A stretch of 64,000 nucleotides of DNA from Caulobacter hibisci (GTDB lineage: Bacteria > Pseudomonadota > Alphaproteobacteria > Caulobacterales > Caulobacteraceae): positions 124,001 through 188,000 of the forward strand of contig NZ_JADWOX010000002.1 of the NCBI RefSeq assembly GCF_016135805.1, written 5' to 3'. The notes under the pieces were generated by a model. It was given only the letters and a program-made list of their open reading frames with translations, was not told where the DNA came from and made no database searches. Within the stretch, counting starts at the first letter, position 1; each line of letters starts with the position of its first letter. Shown piece after piece: positions 1-8,613 of the stretch. The position numbers were made by a program, and so were the translations under genes.

Positions 1-420
1 GACCGAGTGGCTGCCGGTGTCGATCACCGCGTCGACGAAGCAATCGGCCCGCGCGATCCCGCCCCGGAAGGCGGGCGCCGCGCCCGGCGCCAATCGCCAG
101 CGTTCGGGCGCGAACCGTTCGGCCGCACGCGATCCGCTGGCGAAGCGCAGGGCCTCCTCCTTGTCGCCGGCCGCCAGCAGCGACACCGACAGGGCGGGGC
201 GGCGGAGGAGGGCGTCGTGACACCCCGCCTCCTTGCGCACGCAGAACAGGAAGCGTGGCGGCTCGACGGACAGCCCGGTGATCGAGCTGACCAGCAGGCC
301 GCGCGGCGCCTCGCCGTCCCAGCAGGAGACGATGGCGACGCCGCTCGCGAGGTGCGCCAGCACGTCGGTGAAGGTGGCGGGCGGGGCTTCCCCCGCCGCC
401 GCGGCGTCGTAGCGGGCCAT
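1..420 (-). CDS. Flavin reductase domain protein, partial (runs off the left edge)
   Basis: The reverse strand from the ATG at 420 is open to the window edge (140 codons). The visible part reads as the FMN-binding split-barrel of flavin:NAD(P)H reductases, with TFTDVLAHLASGVAIVSC near the start followed by LVSSITGLSVEPPRFLFCV, a typical pattern of the HpaC/SsuE-like flavin_reduct family. Such enzymes supply FMNH2 to two-component monooxygenases. Its start overlaps the stop of the SsuD-like monooxygenase upstream (TGATG at 418-422), so the two are probably translationally coupled and act as a pair. The C-terminus is not visible, so subfamily and length cannot be given. Confidence 0.8.
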   Translation of the reverse strand, partial: MARYDAAAAGEAPPATFTDVLAHLASGVAIVSCWDGEAPRGLLVSSITGLSVEPPRFLFCVRKEAGCHDALLRRPALSVSLLAAGDKEEALRFASGSRAAERFAPERWRLAPGAAPAFRGGIARADCFVDAVIDTGSHSV

Positions 421-1526
421 CAGCCGACCGCCGCCGCCGGTTGGGCCTCGATCTGGGCCTCGCGCTCGGCCACCAGCTTGCGCACCAGCGGCAGCAGGTC
501 GCGGCCGTAGGCGATGGCGTCCTCGACCGGATCGAAGCCGCGGATCAGGAAGGTGGTGACGCCCAGGTCGTAGTAGTCGAGCAGGGCCTCGGCCACCTGT
601 TGCGGCGTGCCGACCAGGCCCGTCGAGTTGCCGGCCGCGCCGGTGACGGCGGCCACGCCCGTCCACAGCCGCTTGTCGAGGCGCGAGCCTTGGGCGGCCG
701 CGTCCAGCAGGCGCTGAGAGCCGGCGTTGGGCGGACGGTGGCCGCTGGTCGGCAGGCCGGCGGCCTCGCGGATGGCCTTGGCCTTGGCGACGATCTCGTC
801 GGCGCGGGCCCAGGCGGCCTCTTCGGTGTCGGCGATGATCGGGCGCAGCGACAGCGAGAACTTGACCTGGCGGCCGTGCTTGGCGGCGGCGTGGCGCACG
901 CGGGCGATGGTCTCGGCGACCTGGGCCTGGGTTTCACCCCACAGGGCGAAGATGTCGGCGTGCTTGCCGGCCACCGGGATCGCCGCTTCCGACGAGCCGC
1001 CGAAATAGACCGGGATCTGGGGCGCGCGCAGCGGCTTCACCGCGCCGAAGCCCTGGTCGACCTGGTAGTATTCGCCCTTGTAGTCGAAGGGCTTTTCGCT
1101 GGTCCACTCGGCGCGGACGATGTCGAGATACTCGCTGGTGCGGGCGTAGCGCTCGTCCTTGGTCAGGTGGTCGCCGTCCTTGGCCAGTTCCTCGTCCGAG
1201 CCGCCGGTGATGATGTGCACGGCCACGCGGCCGCCGGTGAAGTGGTCCAGCGTCGCCAGCTGCCTCGCCGCCAGGGTCGGGGCGGTGAAGCCCGGCCGGT
1301 GGGCGATCATGAACTTCAGGTTCTTGGTCACGGAAGCCGCGTGCGCCACCACCAGCTGGCTTTCCGGACCGGTCGAGTGGAAGGCGACGAGGGCGCGGTC
1401 GAAGCCGCCTTCGTCATGGGCGCGGGCGATCGTCTCGACATAGTCGACGTCGATCACCGGCCCGGCCGGCGGATGGATCTCCGAGACGTTCTGGGTGTGG
1501 ATGATACCGATGAATTCGACGCTCAT
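420..1526 (-). CDS. LLM-class flavin-dependent monooxygenase, alkanesulfonate monooxygenase-like
   Basis: This 368-residue protein has the length and pattern of SsuD/SfnG-type luciferase-like monooxygenases. It begins SVEFIGIIHTQNVSEIHPP and carries the conserved DHFTGGRVAVHIITGG block near residues 93-108 and VYFGGSSEAAIPVAGKHAD near 173. The family uses FMNH2 and O2 to cleave C-S bonds of alkanesulfonates, releasing sulfite and an aldehyde in the cytoplasm. A good Shine-Dalgarno (AGGAG) precedes the ATG. The gene lies downstream of a GST and immediately upstream of its likely flavin reductase. The exact substrate (alkanesulfonate, methanesulfonate or other) cannot be read from the sequence, so I leave the symbol blank. 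Confidence 0.88.
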   Translation of the reverse strand: MSVEFIGIIHTQNVSEIHPPAGPVIDVDYVETIARAHDEGGFDRALVAFHSTGPESQLVVAHAASVTKNLKFMIAHRPGFTAPTLAARQLATLDHFTGGRVAVHIITGGSDEELAKDGDHLTKDERYARTSEYLDIVRAEWTSEKPFDYKGEYYQVDQGFGAVKPLRAPQIPVYFGGSSEAAIPVAGKHADIFALWGETQAQVAETIARVRHAAAKHGRQVKFSLSLRPIIADTEEAAWARADEIVAKAKAIREAAGLPTSGHRPPNAGSQRLLDAAAQGSRLDKRLWTGVAAVTGAAGNSTGLVGTPQQVAEALLDYYDLGVTTFLIRGFDPVEDAIAYGRDLLPLVRKLVAEREAQIEAQPAAAVG

Positions 1527-1571
1527 GGGGAAAGCTCCTGAGGGTTCGAGAATGTGAAAACGAAAGACAGG

Positions 1572-2219
1572 TCAGTGGGCGTGGGTGGTCGCCTGGGCCG
1601 TCTCCTTGCGCAGGGCGCGGACGACGGAGGGACGGGCGAAGGCGCGGGCGGCCTTGGCGCTCCAGGCGGGATAGGCGGAAAGGTCGATCTGCCGGCGCTC
1701 GCCCCAGCGCCAGATCACCAGGGCGTAGGCGTCGACGGCGCTGAAGTGCTCGCCCAGCAGCCACGGACCCGGCGCCTGGGCCAGGCGCTCGATGTCGGCC
1801 AGGGTGCGAGCGAAGCGGGCCTCGCCGGGCGTGGCGAGCGCGGCCTTCACCGCCTCGTCGTCGGCGTAGCGCTCGGGCCGGGCGATCTGGGCGAAGGCCA
1901 CGTGCACCGTGCTGGCGAACCAGCTCATCACCTCGTAGGCGTGGGCCAGCTTCAGCGGCTCCAGCAGCGGCAGGAGCTCGCTGTGTGGGTAGCGATGGGC
2001 CAGATAGGTCAGGATCGCCAGCACCTCGGTGACCGGTTCGCCGTCGACCGCCAGGGTCGGCACCCGGCCCTTGGGATTGACCTTCAGGTAGTCGGGCTTG
2101 CGCTGGTCGCCGGCCGCCAGGTCCAGGCGCTGGATGTCGTAGGCGACGCCGATCTCCTCCAGGGCCACCAGGGGGGCGAGGGAGGAACTGCCGGGCGCGA
2201 TATAGAGGGTCAGGGGCAT
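1572..2219 (-). CDS. Glutathione S-transferase family protein
   Basis: This is a 215-residue protein of normal GST length. The N-terminal thioredoxin fold runs to about residue 80, with LYIAPGSSSLAPLVALEE, then NPKGRVPTLAVDGEPVTE forming the glutathione site (cis-Pro VPT). The all-helical C-terminal domain follows (residues 90-205, with PWLLGEHFSAVDAYALVIW). The pattern is closest to bacterial beta-class enzymes. It sits 11 bases after the rhodanese gene and 45 bases before the SsuD-like gene. In this context it may conjugate or de-conjugate glutathione adducts of organosulfur compounds, or detoxify aldehydes from desulfonation; this is inference. Confidence 0.9.
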   Translation of the reverse strand: MPLTLYIAPGSSSLAPLVALEEIGVAYDIQRLDLAAGDQRKPDYLKVNPKGRVPTLAVDGEPVTEVLAILTYLAHRYPHSELLPLLEPLKLAHAYEVMSWFASTVHVAFAQIARPERYADDEAVKAALATPGEARFARTLADIERLAQAPGPWLLGEHFSAVDAYALVIWRWGERRQIDLSAYPAWSAKAARAFARPSVVRALRKETAQATTHAH

Positions 2220-2230
2220 GGGGCTGGACC

Positions 2231-3811
2231 TCAGATCACGAAGAAGCCGTGCGACCCGTCGCGGGCCAACTGGTCGACCAGGCCAAACTCCCAGTCCAGA
2301 TAGGCCTGCATGGCCTCGGCGGCGTTGTCGGTGCCCTCGTAGGGGCGCTTGTAGACGTCGGTCGGGTCGCTGGCGGCGCGGGTCAGGCCCGTCTCCAGAG
2401 CGCGGCCGGCGGCGACCCAGGCGGCCGTGCCGCCGTCGAGCACCCGCACCGGCTGGTCGGCGATGTCCTCAAGCTCCGGCGCGGCCAGCCGGGCCAGCAC
2501 GCCGTCGGGCGAGGTCAGGACGATCGGCTTGCCTTCCGGGATCCTCTCCAGGGCCTCGGCCAGCTGGGCGCGGATGGCGAACCAGGCGCCGGGCACGTGG
2601 CCCTTGCGGTGAGCGGGGCTGGCGGCGAGGTCCAGCACCACGACGGCCTCGTTGGCCAGGGCCTCGGACAAGGCGCGCGGCAGGATGGTCTCGACCACCG
2701 GCAGGTGCGGCGGCGCCGTCGCGGCCCACGGACCGGCGGCCAGTTCGGCCTCGAAGCCGCCTTCCAGCACGTAGACCTCCCAGCCCAGCTGGGCCAGCCA
2801 CGAGGCGGTCATGTCGGCGCGCGGGCCCAGGTCGTCGGCCAGCACGATGCGGCCGCCGCGCACCGGGGCGAAGACGTCGGTCTCCTGCACCAGCTGGCCG
2901 CCCGGCGCGCTGCGGAAGCCGGGCAGGTGGCCCTTGGCGTATTCGTCGGGCGTGCGCACGTCGAAGCGGTAGAGGGTGCGCTTGCGGTCGGTGGCCAGAT
3001 CGGCCAGCCCCTCGGCGTCGATGCGGCGCACGCCGGCGCGATAGGCCACGTCGCGAGCCTTGGCGCGGGCCTCTTCCAGGGTCTGGGTCGAGACGTCGGG
3101 GAACTTGCGGCCCTGGCCGTGCTCGAGGCTCTGCTGGGCCAGGGTCCAGCCGATCGTGCCGTTGCGCAGGGCGAAGACGGGGTTGGGCACCCCGGCGTTG
3201 ACCAGCGACTGGGCGCCGATCAGGCTGCGGGTGCGGCCCGCGCAGTTGACGATGATCGTGGTCGATGGATCGGGGGCCAGCTCCCTGGCCCGCAGCACCA
3301 GCTCCGCGCCCGGGGTGCTGACGCCGCCCGGGATGCTCATCACCGCATATTCCTCGAACCGGCGGGCGTCGAGGATCACCTGGTCGGCCTTGGCGTCGAT
3401 GCGGGCCTGCACCTCCTGGGCGGGCAGGGACGGGGTGTGCCGCCGGGCCTCGACCAGTTCGCCGAACGCCTTGCTGTAGGAGTTCACATCCTGGAACAGC
3501 TCGTAGCCGGCCTCGGTCCAGCCCTGCAGCCCGCCCTTCAGCGCGCGAACGTCGGTATAGCCCAGGGCCGCCAGCCGCTTGCCGGCCGGCGAGACCAGGC
3601 CCTCGCCGTTGTCGTACAGCACGATCCGCGTCTCCTTGCGGGGCACGCGGTCGAGGATCTCGACCTCCAGCCGGGAGAGCGGCAGCTGCGAGGCGAACAG
3701 CGGGTGGGCCTTGGCGAAGGGGTCTTCCTCGCGCAGGTCCAGAAGGGCGATCTCACGGCGGGCGATCAGGTCCTGGCGGACCTCGCGGGGCGTGACGACG
3801 GGCAGGGTCAT
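2231..3811 (-). CDS. Multidomain rhodanese-like sulfurtransferase
   Basis: I start this 526-residue protein at the ATG at 3811, because the reading frame further upstream is the antisense shadow of the neighbouring dioxygenase and the ATG overlaps that gene's stop (ATGA, 3808-3811). Four rhodanese-like modules follow one another at roughly residues 10-110, 130-250, 270-370 and 390-500. Only the second has the catalytic cysteine loop (NCAGRTR, Cys190). The other three carry loops such as DNGEGL, DDLGPR and SPDGVL without cysteine. Rhodaneses move sulfane sulfur to thiophilic acceptors such as cyanide, sulfite or thiols. Coupling to a cysteine-dioxygenase-type gene points to handling of persulfide or thiol sulfur in the cytoplasm. 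Confidence 0.9.
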   Translation of the reverse strand: MTLPVVTPREVRQDLIARREIALLDLREEDPFAKAHPLFASQLPLSRLEVEILDRVPRKETRIVLYDNGEGLVSPAGKRLAALGYTDVRALKGGLQGWTEAGYELFQDVNSYSKAFGELVEARRHTPSLPAQEVQARIDAKADQVILDARRFEEYAVMSIPGGVSTPGAELVLRARELAPDPSTTIIVNCAGRTRSLIGAQSLVNAGVPNPVFALRNGTIGWTLAQQSLEHGQGRKFPDVSTQTLEEARAKARDVAYRAGVRRIDAEGLADLATDRKRTLYRFDVRTPDEYAKGHLPGFRSAPGGQLVQETDVFAPVRGGRIVLADDLGPRADMTASWLAQLGWEVYVLEGGFEAELAAGPWAATAPPHLPVVETILPRALSEALANEAVVVLDLAASPAHRKGHVPGAWFAIRAQLAEALERIPEGKPIVLTSPDGVLARLAAPELEDIADQPVRVLDGGTAAWVAAGRALETGLTRAASDPTDVYKRPYEGTDNAAEAMQAYLDWEFGLVDQLARDGSHGFFVI

Positions 3812-4422
3812 GGCGCGGCCTCGGCGGGGACCGGCTTGGAGCGGTCCCACAGGTTTGGAAGGGTGTCGTTGGAGTAGCCGGAGACGAAGGGCTTGGGCCG
3901 CCCGTCGGCGTCGTAGGTGGCGCGGCGCACCGCCCCGATATTGGCCCCGTAGACGTGGATGCTGATCGAGGGACGGTCGTCGAAGGCGTTGGTCACCCGG
4001 TGCACGTCGCCGACCGTCGGCGAGACGGCCTCGACCTCGCCGCGTTCGAGCCGATGGATGGGGCCGTGCGGGACGAGGGCGTCGCCGTCGCGCCGATAGC
4101 CCTGCGAAAGCTCGGCCCCGCGCAGCACGCCGACCAGGCCCCAGACGGTGTGGTCGTGCACCGGCGTGGCCTGGCCCGGCCCCCAGACGAAGCTGACCAC
4201 GCTGAACCGCTCGCGGCTGTCGCAATGCAGCAGGTATTGCTGATAGCGGGCCGGACTCGGCTGGGCGTAGGCCTCCGGCAGCCAGTCGTCGTGAGCGATC
4301 AGTCCGGCCAGCAAGGCCTCGCCGTCGCGCAGGATCTCGGCCTCGTCCGAGGTGGCGTCGAGCAGCGCGCCGAGGTCTCCGACGAAGCTGGCCAGACGAT
4401 GGAGGTTGGGCGCGCCGGTCAT
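3808..4422 (-). CDS. Cysteine dioxygenase-type cupin (thiol dioxygenase)
   Basis: This 204-residue single-cupin protein matches the bacterial cysteine / 3-mercaptopropionate dioxygenase family. The iron ligands are seen as HDH in ATPVHDHTVWGLVGVL (His89, His91) and His141 in SPTVGDVHRVTNAF, followed by SISIHVYGANIG. These enzymes add O2 to a thiol to make a sulfinate (cysteine sulfinate or 3-sulfinopropionate). The gene lies just 4 bases after the TonB receptor gene and overlaps the rhodanese gene by ATGA. Which thiol is used cannot be told; the family splits between cysteine and 3-mercaptopropionate users. Confidence 0.9.
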   Translation of the reverse strand: MTGAPNLHRLASFVGDLGALLDATSDEAEILRDGEALLAGLIAHDDWLPEAYAQPSPARYQQYLLHCDSRERFSVVSFVWGPGQATPVHDHTVWGLVGVLRGAELSQGYRRDGDALVPHGPIHRLERGEVEAVSPTVGDVHRVTNAFDDRPSISIHVYGANIGAVRRATYDADGRPKPFVSGYSNDTLPNLWDRSKPVPAEAAP

Positions 4423-4426
4423 CGGA

Positions 4427-6607
4427 TCACAGCGCGTACTTCAGCGTGACCAGCCAGGTCCGCGGGTCGGGATAGTTCTTGTAATAGACCCCCGTGGCCG
4501 GCGTGTAGGTCGAGGTCACCGGCTTGTCGCTGTCCAGCAGGTTGCGGCCCGACAGCTGCACGGCCCACTGCGGGTTGGGCGCGGTCCAGGTGATCGTGCC
4601 GTTGAGGAAGCCCTGGGCGGGCGCCTCGTCCTGCGGCCGCTGCAGGGCGCTGAAATAGGTCTTGGTCTGCCACTGGGCGTTCAGGTTGGCGCGGATCGAA
4701 CCGGGGACTTCGACCGGCACGTCCCACGTCACCCCGCCCGACAGGCTCCAGCGCGGCGAGTTCAGCAGGCGGTGGCCATCGGCGTTCACGCCCACGCCGC
4801 CGGCGTTCTTATAGGTATCGTAGACGGCGTACAGCCAGCCGACCGAGCCCTGAAGGCTGAGCCGCTCGGTGGCCCGCACGTCGCTTTCCAGCTCGACGCC
4901 GTAGGTGTGGGCCTCGCCAGCGTTGCCGCGGATCGAATTGCCCGGATAGGCCGGGTCGCTGTAGCTGACCTGCAGGTTTTCATAGTCGTTATAGAAGGCC
5001 GCCAGGTTCACGCGCGCCCGGCGGTCGAACAGCTCGGTCTTAAGGCCGGTCTCGTAGGTGTTGACGTCTTCCGGCGCGAAGGGGCGGGTGGCCAGGTCCA
5101 GGCGCGTGGCCCGGTTGTCGAAGCCGCCCGACTTGAAGCCCTTGGAATAGGTCGCGTACTGCAGGACGGCCGGCGTCCACTGATACTGCACCGACAGCTT
5201 CGGCGTGATCGCCGAGAAGGTCTTGTCGGCCGTGCCGGCGATCGACTGGCCGGTGACGGCGCCGGCCAGGTTCAGCACCTTGTTGTCGAAGGTGAATTCC
5301 TTTTCCTCGTTGGTCCAGCGCAGGCCGCCGGTGACGCTGAGGCGCTCGCTCACCGCATAGGTCGCCTCGCCGAACAGGGCGTAGGCGTCAGTGTTGGTGA
5401 TGTTGTGGGCCCGGGCGAAGCCGTAGTTGCTGGGCGTCGTCACCGGATCGGTGACCGTCGCGCTACGGCGGCTGTAGCCGTCGCGCTGCACGAAGAACCG
5501 CTCATGCAGGTAGAACAGGCCGCTGGTGAAGGTCAGCTTGCCGTAGTCGCCGTTCAGCTGGATTTCCTGGGTGGCGTACTGGTCGTTGTAGTGGATCAGG
5601 TTCTTCTGGATCAGCGCCGCCTGGCCGTCGTTGTCGTAGTAGACCGGGTTCAGGTTGAAGCCGCCGTAGGTCGTGATCGACTTGAGTTTCAGATTGTCGT
5701 TCAGGGCGTACTGGACGCGGATCGAGCCGCTGATCTGGTCGAGGTCCTGCTTGGGCTCGACCTCGGAATAGGAGCGGCGGATGTTGGACTCGCCGTTCGG
5801 CTGGGTGACCGGCACGTAGCTGCGGCTGTCGCTGCGGTCGCGCAGGGCGTTCAGCGTCAGCAGCACGTCCAGCTTCTCGGTCGGCTTCCAGCGCAGCTTG
5901 GCGCGGTAGGCGTCCAGGTCGATGCGGTTGACGTCGTGGTTCAGCGTCGGGTCGAAGGTCACCCCGTCGCGCTTGTGGTGGATGTAGGACAGGCTGCCCG
6001 ACAGCTTGCCTTCGACGATCGGCCCCTCGACCAGGGCGCGCACGTCGACGGCGCCGTAGCTGCCCAGGCCGACCTCGGCCTTGGCGCGGAACGCCTCGCC
6101 GGGATCGCGGGTGATGATGCGCAGGGCGCCGGCGCTGGAGTTGCGGCCGTACAGCGTGCCCTGCGGCCCGCGCAGCACCTCGATGCGCTCAAGGTCGTTG
6201 AACTCGACCATCGAGCCGATCTGGCGCGGGATGTAGACGTCGTCGACATAGACGGCCAGCACCGGCTCCTGGATCGGATCGGCCTCGCCGACGCCGCGCA
6301 GGGCGTAGGTCTGGGTGGTGTGGCTGATGGTGACGCGGCTGATGCTGAAGTTCGGGATCTGGCCCGACAGGTCGCGGATGCTGTCGACCTTGCGGTCGGC
6401 CAGGACCTGCGGGCCGAAGGCCGAGATGGCGATGGCGGTCTTCTGCAGGTCGGTGGCGCGGCGCTCGGCGGTGACGATCACCTGCTCGACGGCGGGGGAG
6501 GCCGCATCGTCGGCATTGGCGGTCGGCGCCGGTTCGGCGGCCAAGGCTCCGCCAGCGACCGCGAGGCCCGAAGTGAAGGCGAGAAGTTGAAGCTTGAAGG
6601 TTCGCAC
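4427..6607 (-). CDS. TonB-dependent outer-membrane receptor
   Basis: This 726-residue protein starts at GTG 6607, preceded by GGGGAT, and has a signal peptide ending near LAAEPAP. The plug domain is clear: EQVIVTAERRATDLQKT (TonB box region), then LRGVGEADP, AVYVDDVYIPR and IEVLRGPQGTLYGRNSSAGAL at about residues 45-175. A 22-strand-type barrel follows and ends in the aromatic-poor but typical LVTLKYAL. Receptors of this class import a ligand across the outer membrane with energy from TonB-ExbBD. Its place between a sulfonate-type binding protein (upstream) and thiol dioxygenase/rhodanese genes (downstream) suggests an organosulfur ligand rather than iron. Confidence 0.93.
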   Translation of the reverse strand: MRTFKLQLLAFTSGLAVAGGALAAEPAPTANADDAASPAVEQVIVTAERRATDLQKTAIAISAFGPQVLADRKVDSIRDLSGQIPNFSISRVTISHTTQTYALRGVGEADPIQEPVLAVYVDDVYIPRQIGSMVEFNDLERIEVLRGPQGTLYGRNSSAGALRIITRDPGEAFRAKAEVGLGSYGAVDVRALVEGPIVEGKLSGSLSYIHHKRDGVTFDPTLNHDVNRIDLDAYRAKLRWKPTEKLDVLLTLNALRDRSDSRSYVPVTQPNGESNIRRSYSEVEPKQDLDQISGSIRVQYALNDNLKLKSITTYGGFNLNPVYYDNDGQAALIQKNLIHYNDQYATQEIQLNGDYGKLTFTSGLFYLHERFFVQRDGYSRRSATVTDPVTTPSNYGFARAHNITNTDAYALFGEATYAVSERLSVTGGLRWTNEEKEFTFDNKVLNLAGAVTGQSIAGTADKTFSAITPKLSVQYQWTPAVLQYATYSKGFKSGGFDNRATRLDLATRPFAPEDVNTYETGLKTELFDRRARVNLAAFYNDYENLQVSYSDPAYPGNSIRGNAGEAHTYGVELESDVRATERLSLQGSVGWLYAVYDTYKNAGGVGVNADGHRLLNSPRWSLSGGVTWDVPVEVPGSIRANLNAQWQTKTYFSALQRPQDEAPAQGFLNGTITWTAPNPQWAVQLSGRNLLDSDKPVTSTYTPATGVYYKNYPDPRTWLVTLKYAL

Positions 6608-6739
6608 GATTTTATCCCCGACTTGTTCGGTGGGGATTTGCCGTGTCGCCGCCCTTCATCTCAACGAATATAAAATGATCGAGCGAATAGCTCCGCTCAT
6701 ATCGCCCGAAGTCATGGGCTATATTAGCGGCGCTCAGCA
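6608..6739. promoter_or_regulatory. AT-richer gap between binding-protein gene and TonB receptor gene
   Basis: The 132-base gap stands out from its surroundings by its A/T content (ATATAAAATGATCG near 6669-6682 and GCTATATTAGCGG near 6718-6731). On the minus strand GAGCG and CGCTC can form a short hairpin followed by a T-rich stretch (about 6674-6698), a weak candidate for a partial terminator or attenuator inside the operon. The receptor gene may also have its own promoter here. Nothing stronger can be supported. Confidence 0.35.
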
Positions 6740-7753
6740 TTACTTCAGGAACGATGAGAGGCGATCATCCCACAGCGGCCGCACGTCGACGGCCGAGGGA
6801 ATGATCTTGGCGGCCGCGAAGGTGTCGGCCACGGCCTGCTCGGAGGCGATCGCCGCCTCGCTGACCGGCTCCAGGATGTAGGGCGACGACTTCTCCCGGA
6901 ACTCCTGGGCGTAGTATTCCGCCTTGACGCCGGTCGCCTTGGCCCGGGCCTGGGCCCAGCGCTCGCCGTCGGCGTTGATCCAGTCGAAGATCTTCTTGTA
7001 GCGGGCCACGTAGTCGCCGACGGCCTGCAGCCGCACGGGATCGTCCAGCGCCTCCTTGGCCGCGGCGATCAGGTAGTTGCCCGACAGGATCCCCAGCGCC
7101 GTGCGCAGCACACGCGCTCCGGCCTCGCGGGCCTGGTAGACGATGACGCCGTAGATGATCCAGGCGTCCAGCGCCCCGCTCTGGAAGGCGGCCAGGCCGT
7201 CCTGCGGGCTGAGCGCCACCGGCTGGATGTCGCTCCAGCCAAGGCCCGCCTCCTGCAGCAGGCGCAGCAGGATGTAGTGCGAGGTCGTGGCCTTCACATA
7301 GCCGATGCGCTTGCCCTTCAGGTCCTTGAAGTCCCGGGCTGGCGAGCCCTTGGGCACCAGCAGCACCTGGTTGTTCACGTCGCCCTTCAGCACGCCGACG
7401 ATGCGCACCTGGTTGCCCGGCTGGGCGGCGACGAAGATCGGCGGGATCTCGCTCATGCCGCCGAAGTCCAGGGCCCGGGCGTTGATCGCCTCGGCGATCA
7501 GGTTGCCGCCGGCGAACTGGGTGCGCGCGATCTTGTACGGCGAGGGCGGCACGCCGGCCTCGGCCCAGAAGGTCTCGGGATTGCCGCGATAGGTCGCCAC
7601 GCGCAGGGTCAGGTCGGCCAGGGAGCCGGCCTTGTCGTCGCCCTTCGGAGAGCAGGCGGCGAGGTTCAGGCTGGTCAGGCCGGCCAGCGAAAGGCCCGCG
7701 ATCGAGAGGCCGCCCGACATCAGGTCGCGGCGGGACAGGGAGATGCCGGTCAT
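6740..7753 (-). CDS. ABC transporter substrate-binding lipoprotein, aliphatic sulfonate (SsuA/NMT1) type
   Basis: I start this 337-residue protein at ATG 7753, which overlaps the stop of the upstream aldolase gene (TGATG). The N-terminus has an SRRDLM twin-arginine-like motif and a lipobox (LNLAAC, cysteine near residue 32), so a membrane-anchored periplasmic protein is likely. The periplasmic-binding fold shows AEAINARALDFGGMSEIPPIFVAA (near 90-115), DLKGKRIGYVKATTSHYILL (near 140) and ALSPQDGLAAFQSGALDAW (near 180), all standard in SsuA-like proteins. It probably feeds the SsuB/SsuC pair encoded at the start of the same operon. Confidence 0.88.
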   Translation of the reverse strand: MTGISLSRRDLMSGGLSIAGLSLAGLTSLNLAACSPKGDDKAGSLADLTLRVATYRGNPETFWAEAGVPPSPYKIARTQFAGGNLIAEAINARALDFGGMSEIPPIFVAAQPGNQVRIVGVLKGDVNNQVLLVPKGSPARDFKDLKGKRIGYVKATTSHYILLRLLQEAGLGWSDIQPVALSPQDGLAAFQSGALDAWIIYGVIVYQAREAGARVLRTALGILSGNYLIAAAKEALDDPVRLQAVGDYVARYKKIFDWINADGERWAQARAKATGVKAEYYAQEFREKSSPYILEPVSEAAIASEQAVADTFAAAKIIPSAVDVRPLWDDRLSSFLK

Positions 7754-8595
7754 CAGTCGAACAGGTCCGGCTCTTCTTCGGTGACGATGTCCCAATAGGG
7801 CTGGAACGACCACAGGCCGCCCAGCTCGGTGCCGACCTGGCCGGCGGTGTGCTTGGCGACCTCCGGCGACATCGGCTTGGTCGGGCCGGCGGCCTCGGCC
7901 AGCAGCTGGGCCTGGCAGGCGTTTTCGAGGGCGAGGTAGCGCCAGACGGCGGCCTCGACCGATTGGCCGACGGTCAGGATCCCGTGGTTCTGCAGGATCA
8001 CCGCCTTCTTGGGGCCCAGCGCCTTGGCGATCTTCTGGCCCTCGCTGGTGTCGAGCACCACGCCCGAGAACTCCTCGAACAGGGCGTGGTCGTCATAGAA
8101 GGCCGCCGAGTCCTGGGTCAGCGGATCCAGCAGCCGTCCCAGCGCCGACCAGGCCTTGCCGTACAGCGAGTGCGAGTGGGCCGCGGCCACCACGTCGGGC
8201 CGGGCCTCGTGCAGCTGCGAGTGGATGGCGAAGGCCGCGCGGTTTAGGCGCGCCGGCGCTTTCTCGGGCGGCTGGACGATCTCGCCGGCGTGGCTGACCA
8301 GCATCAGGTCGCTGACCTTGATGCGCGAGAAGTGCACGCCCAGCGGATTGACCCAGAAGTGGTCGGTCAGCTCGGGATCGCGGGCGGTGATGTGCCCGGC
8401 CCCGCCCATGTCGAAGCCATAGCGGCCGAAAAGCCGATAGCCGGCGGCCAGGCGCTGCTTGCGATAGAGCCGCTCCAGCTCGAGCGTCGGCTGCTGCGGG
8501 ATATCGCGCGAACCGAACGGCGGCAGCACGCTGTCGATCTTGGCAGGATGCGGGCCGGCGGCGGCGAAGCTGCGGGCGGCGGGGATCGCGGTCAT
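7753..8595 (-). CDS. Class II aldolase/adducin family protein
   Basis: This is a 280-residue member of the zinc-dependent class II aldolase (fuculose-phosphate aldolase/adducin) superfamily. Metal-binding histidines are visible in VVAAAHSHSLYGKAW (about residues 133-147) and in AVILQNHGILTVGQS (about 195-209); the family aldol/epimerase core lies between. Homologues with this exact layout (SRLAAGYRLFGRYGFDMGG-like N-terminus) are widespread without known substrate. It is encoded between a 2-hydroxyacid dehydrogenase and a sulfonate-type binding protein, so it may process the carbon part of an imported organosulfur acid. That role is inference. Confidence 0.87.
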   Translation of the reverse strand: MTAIPAARSFAAAGPHPAKIDSVLPPFGSRDIPQQPTLELERLYRKQRLAAGYRLFGRYGFDMGGAGHITARDPELTDHFWVNPLGVHFSRIKVSDLMLVSHAGEIVQPPEKAPARLNRAAFAIHSQLHEARPDVVAAAHSHSLYGKAWSALGRLLDPLTQDSAAFYDDHALFEEFSGVVLDTSEGQKIAKALGPKKAVILQNHGILTVGQSVEAAVWRYLALENACQAQLLAEAAGPTKPMSPEVAKHTAGQVGTELGGLWSFQPYWDIVTEEEPDLFD

Positions 8596-8613
8596 CGCGA
8601 AGAGTCCTTGTTG

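Noticed and set aside
4352..6673. 773-codon plus-strand ORF opposite the first TonB receptor
   Set aside because: Same kind of antisense shadow; no domain, and the minus-strand receptor has signal, plug and barrel.
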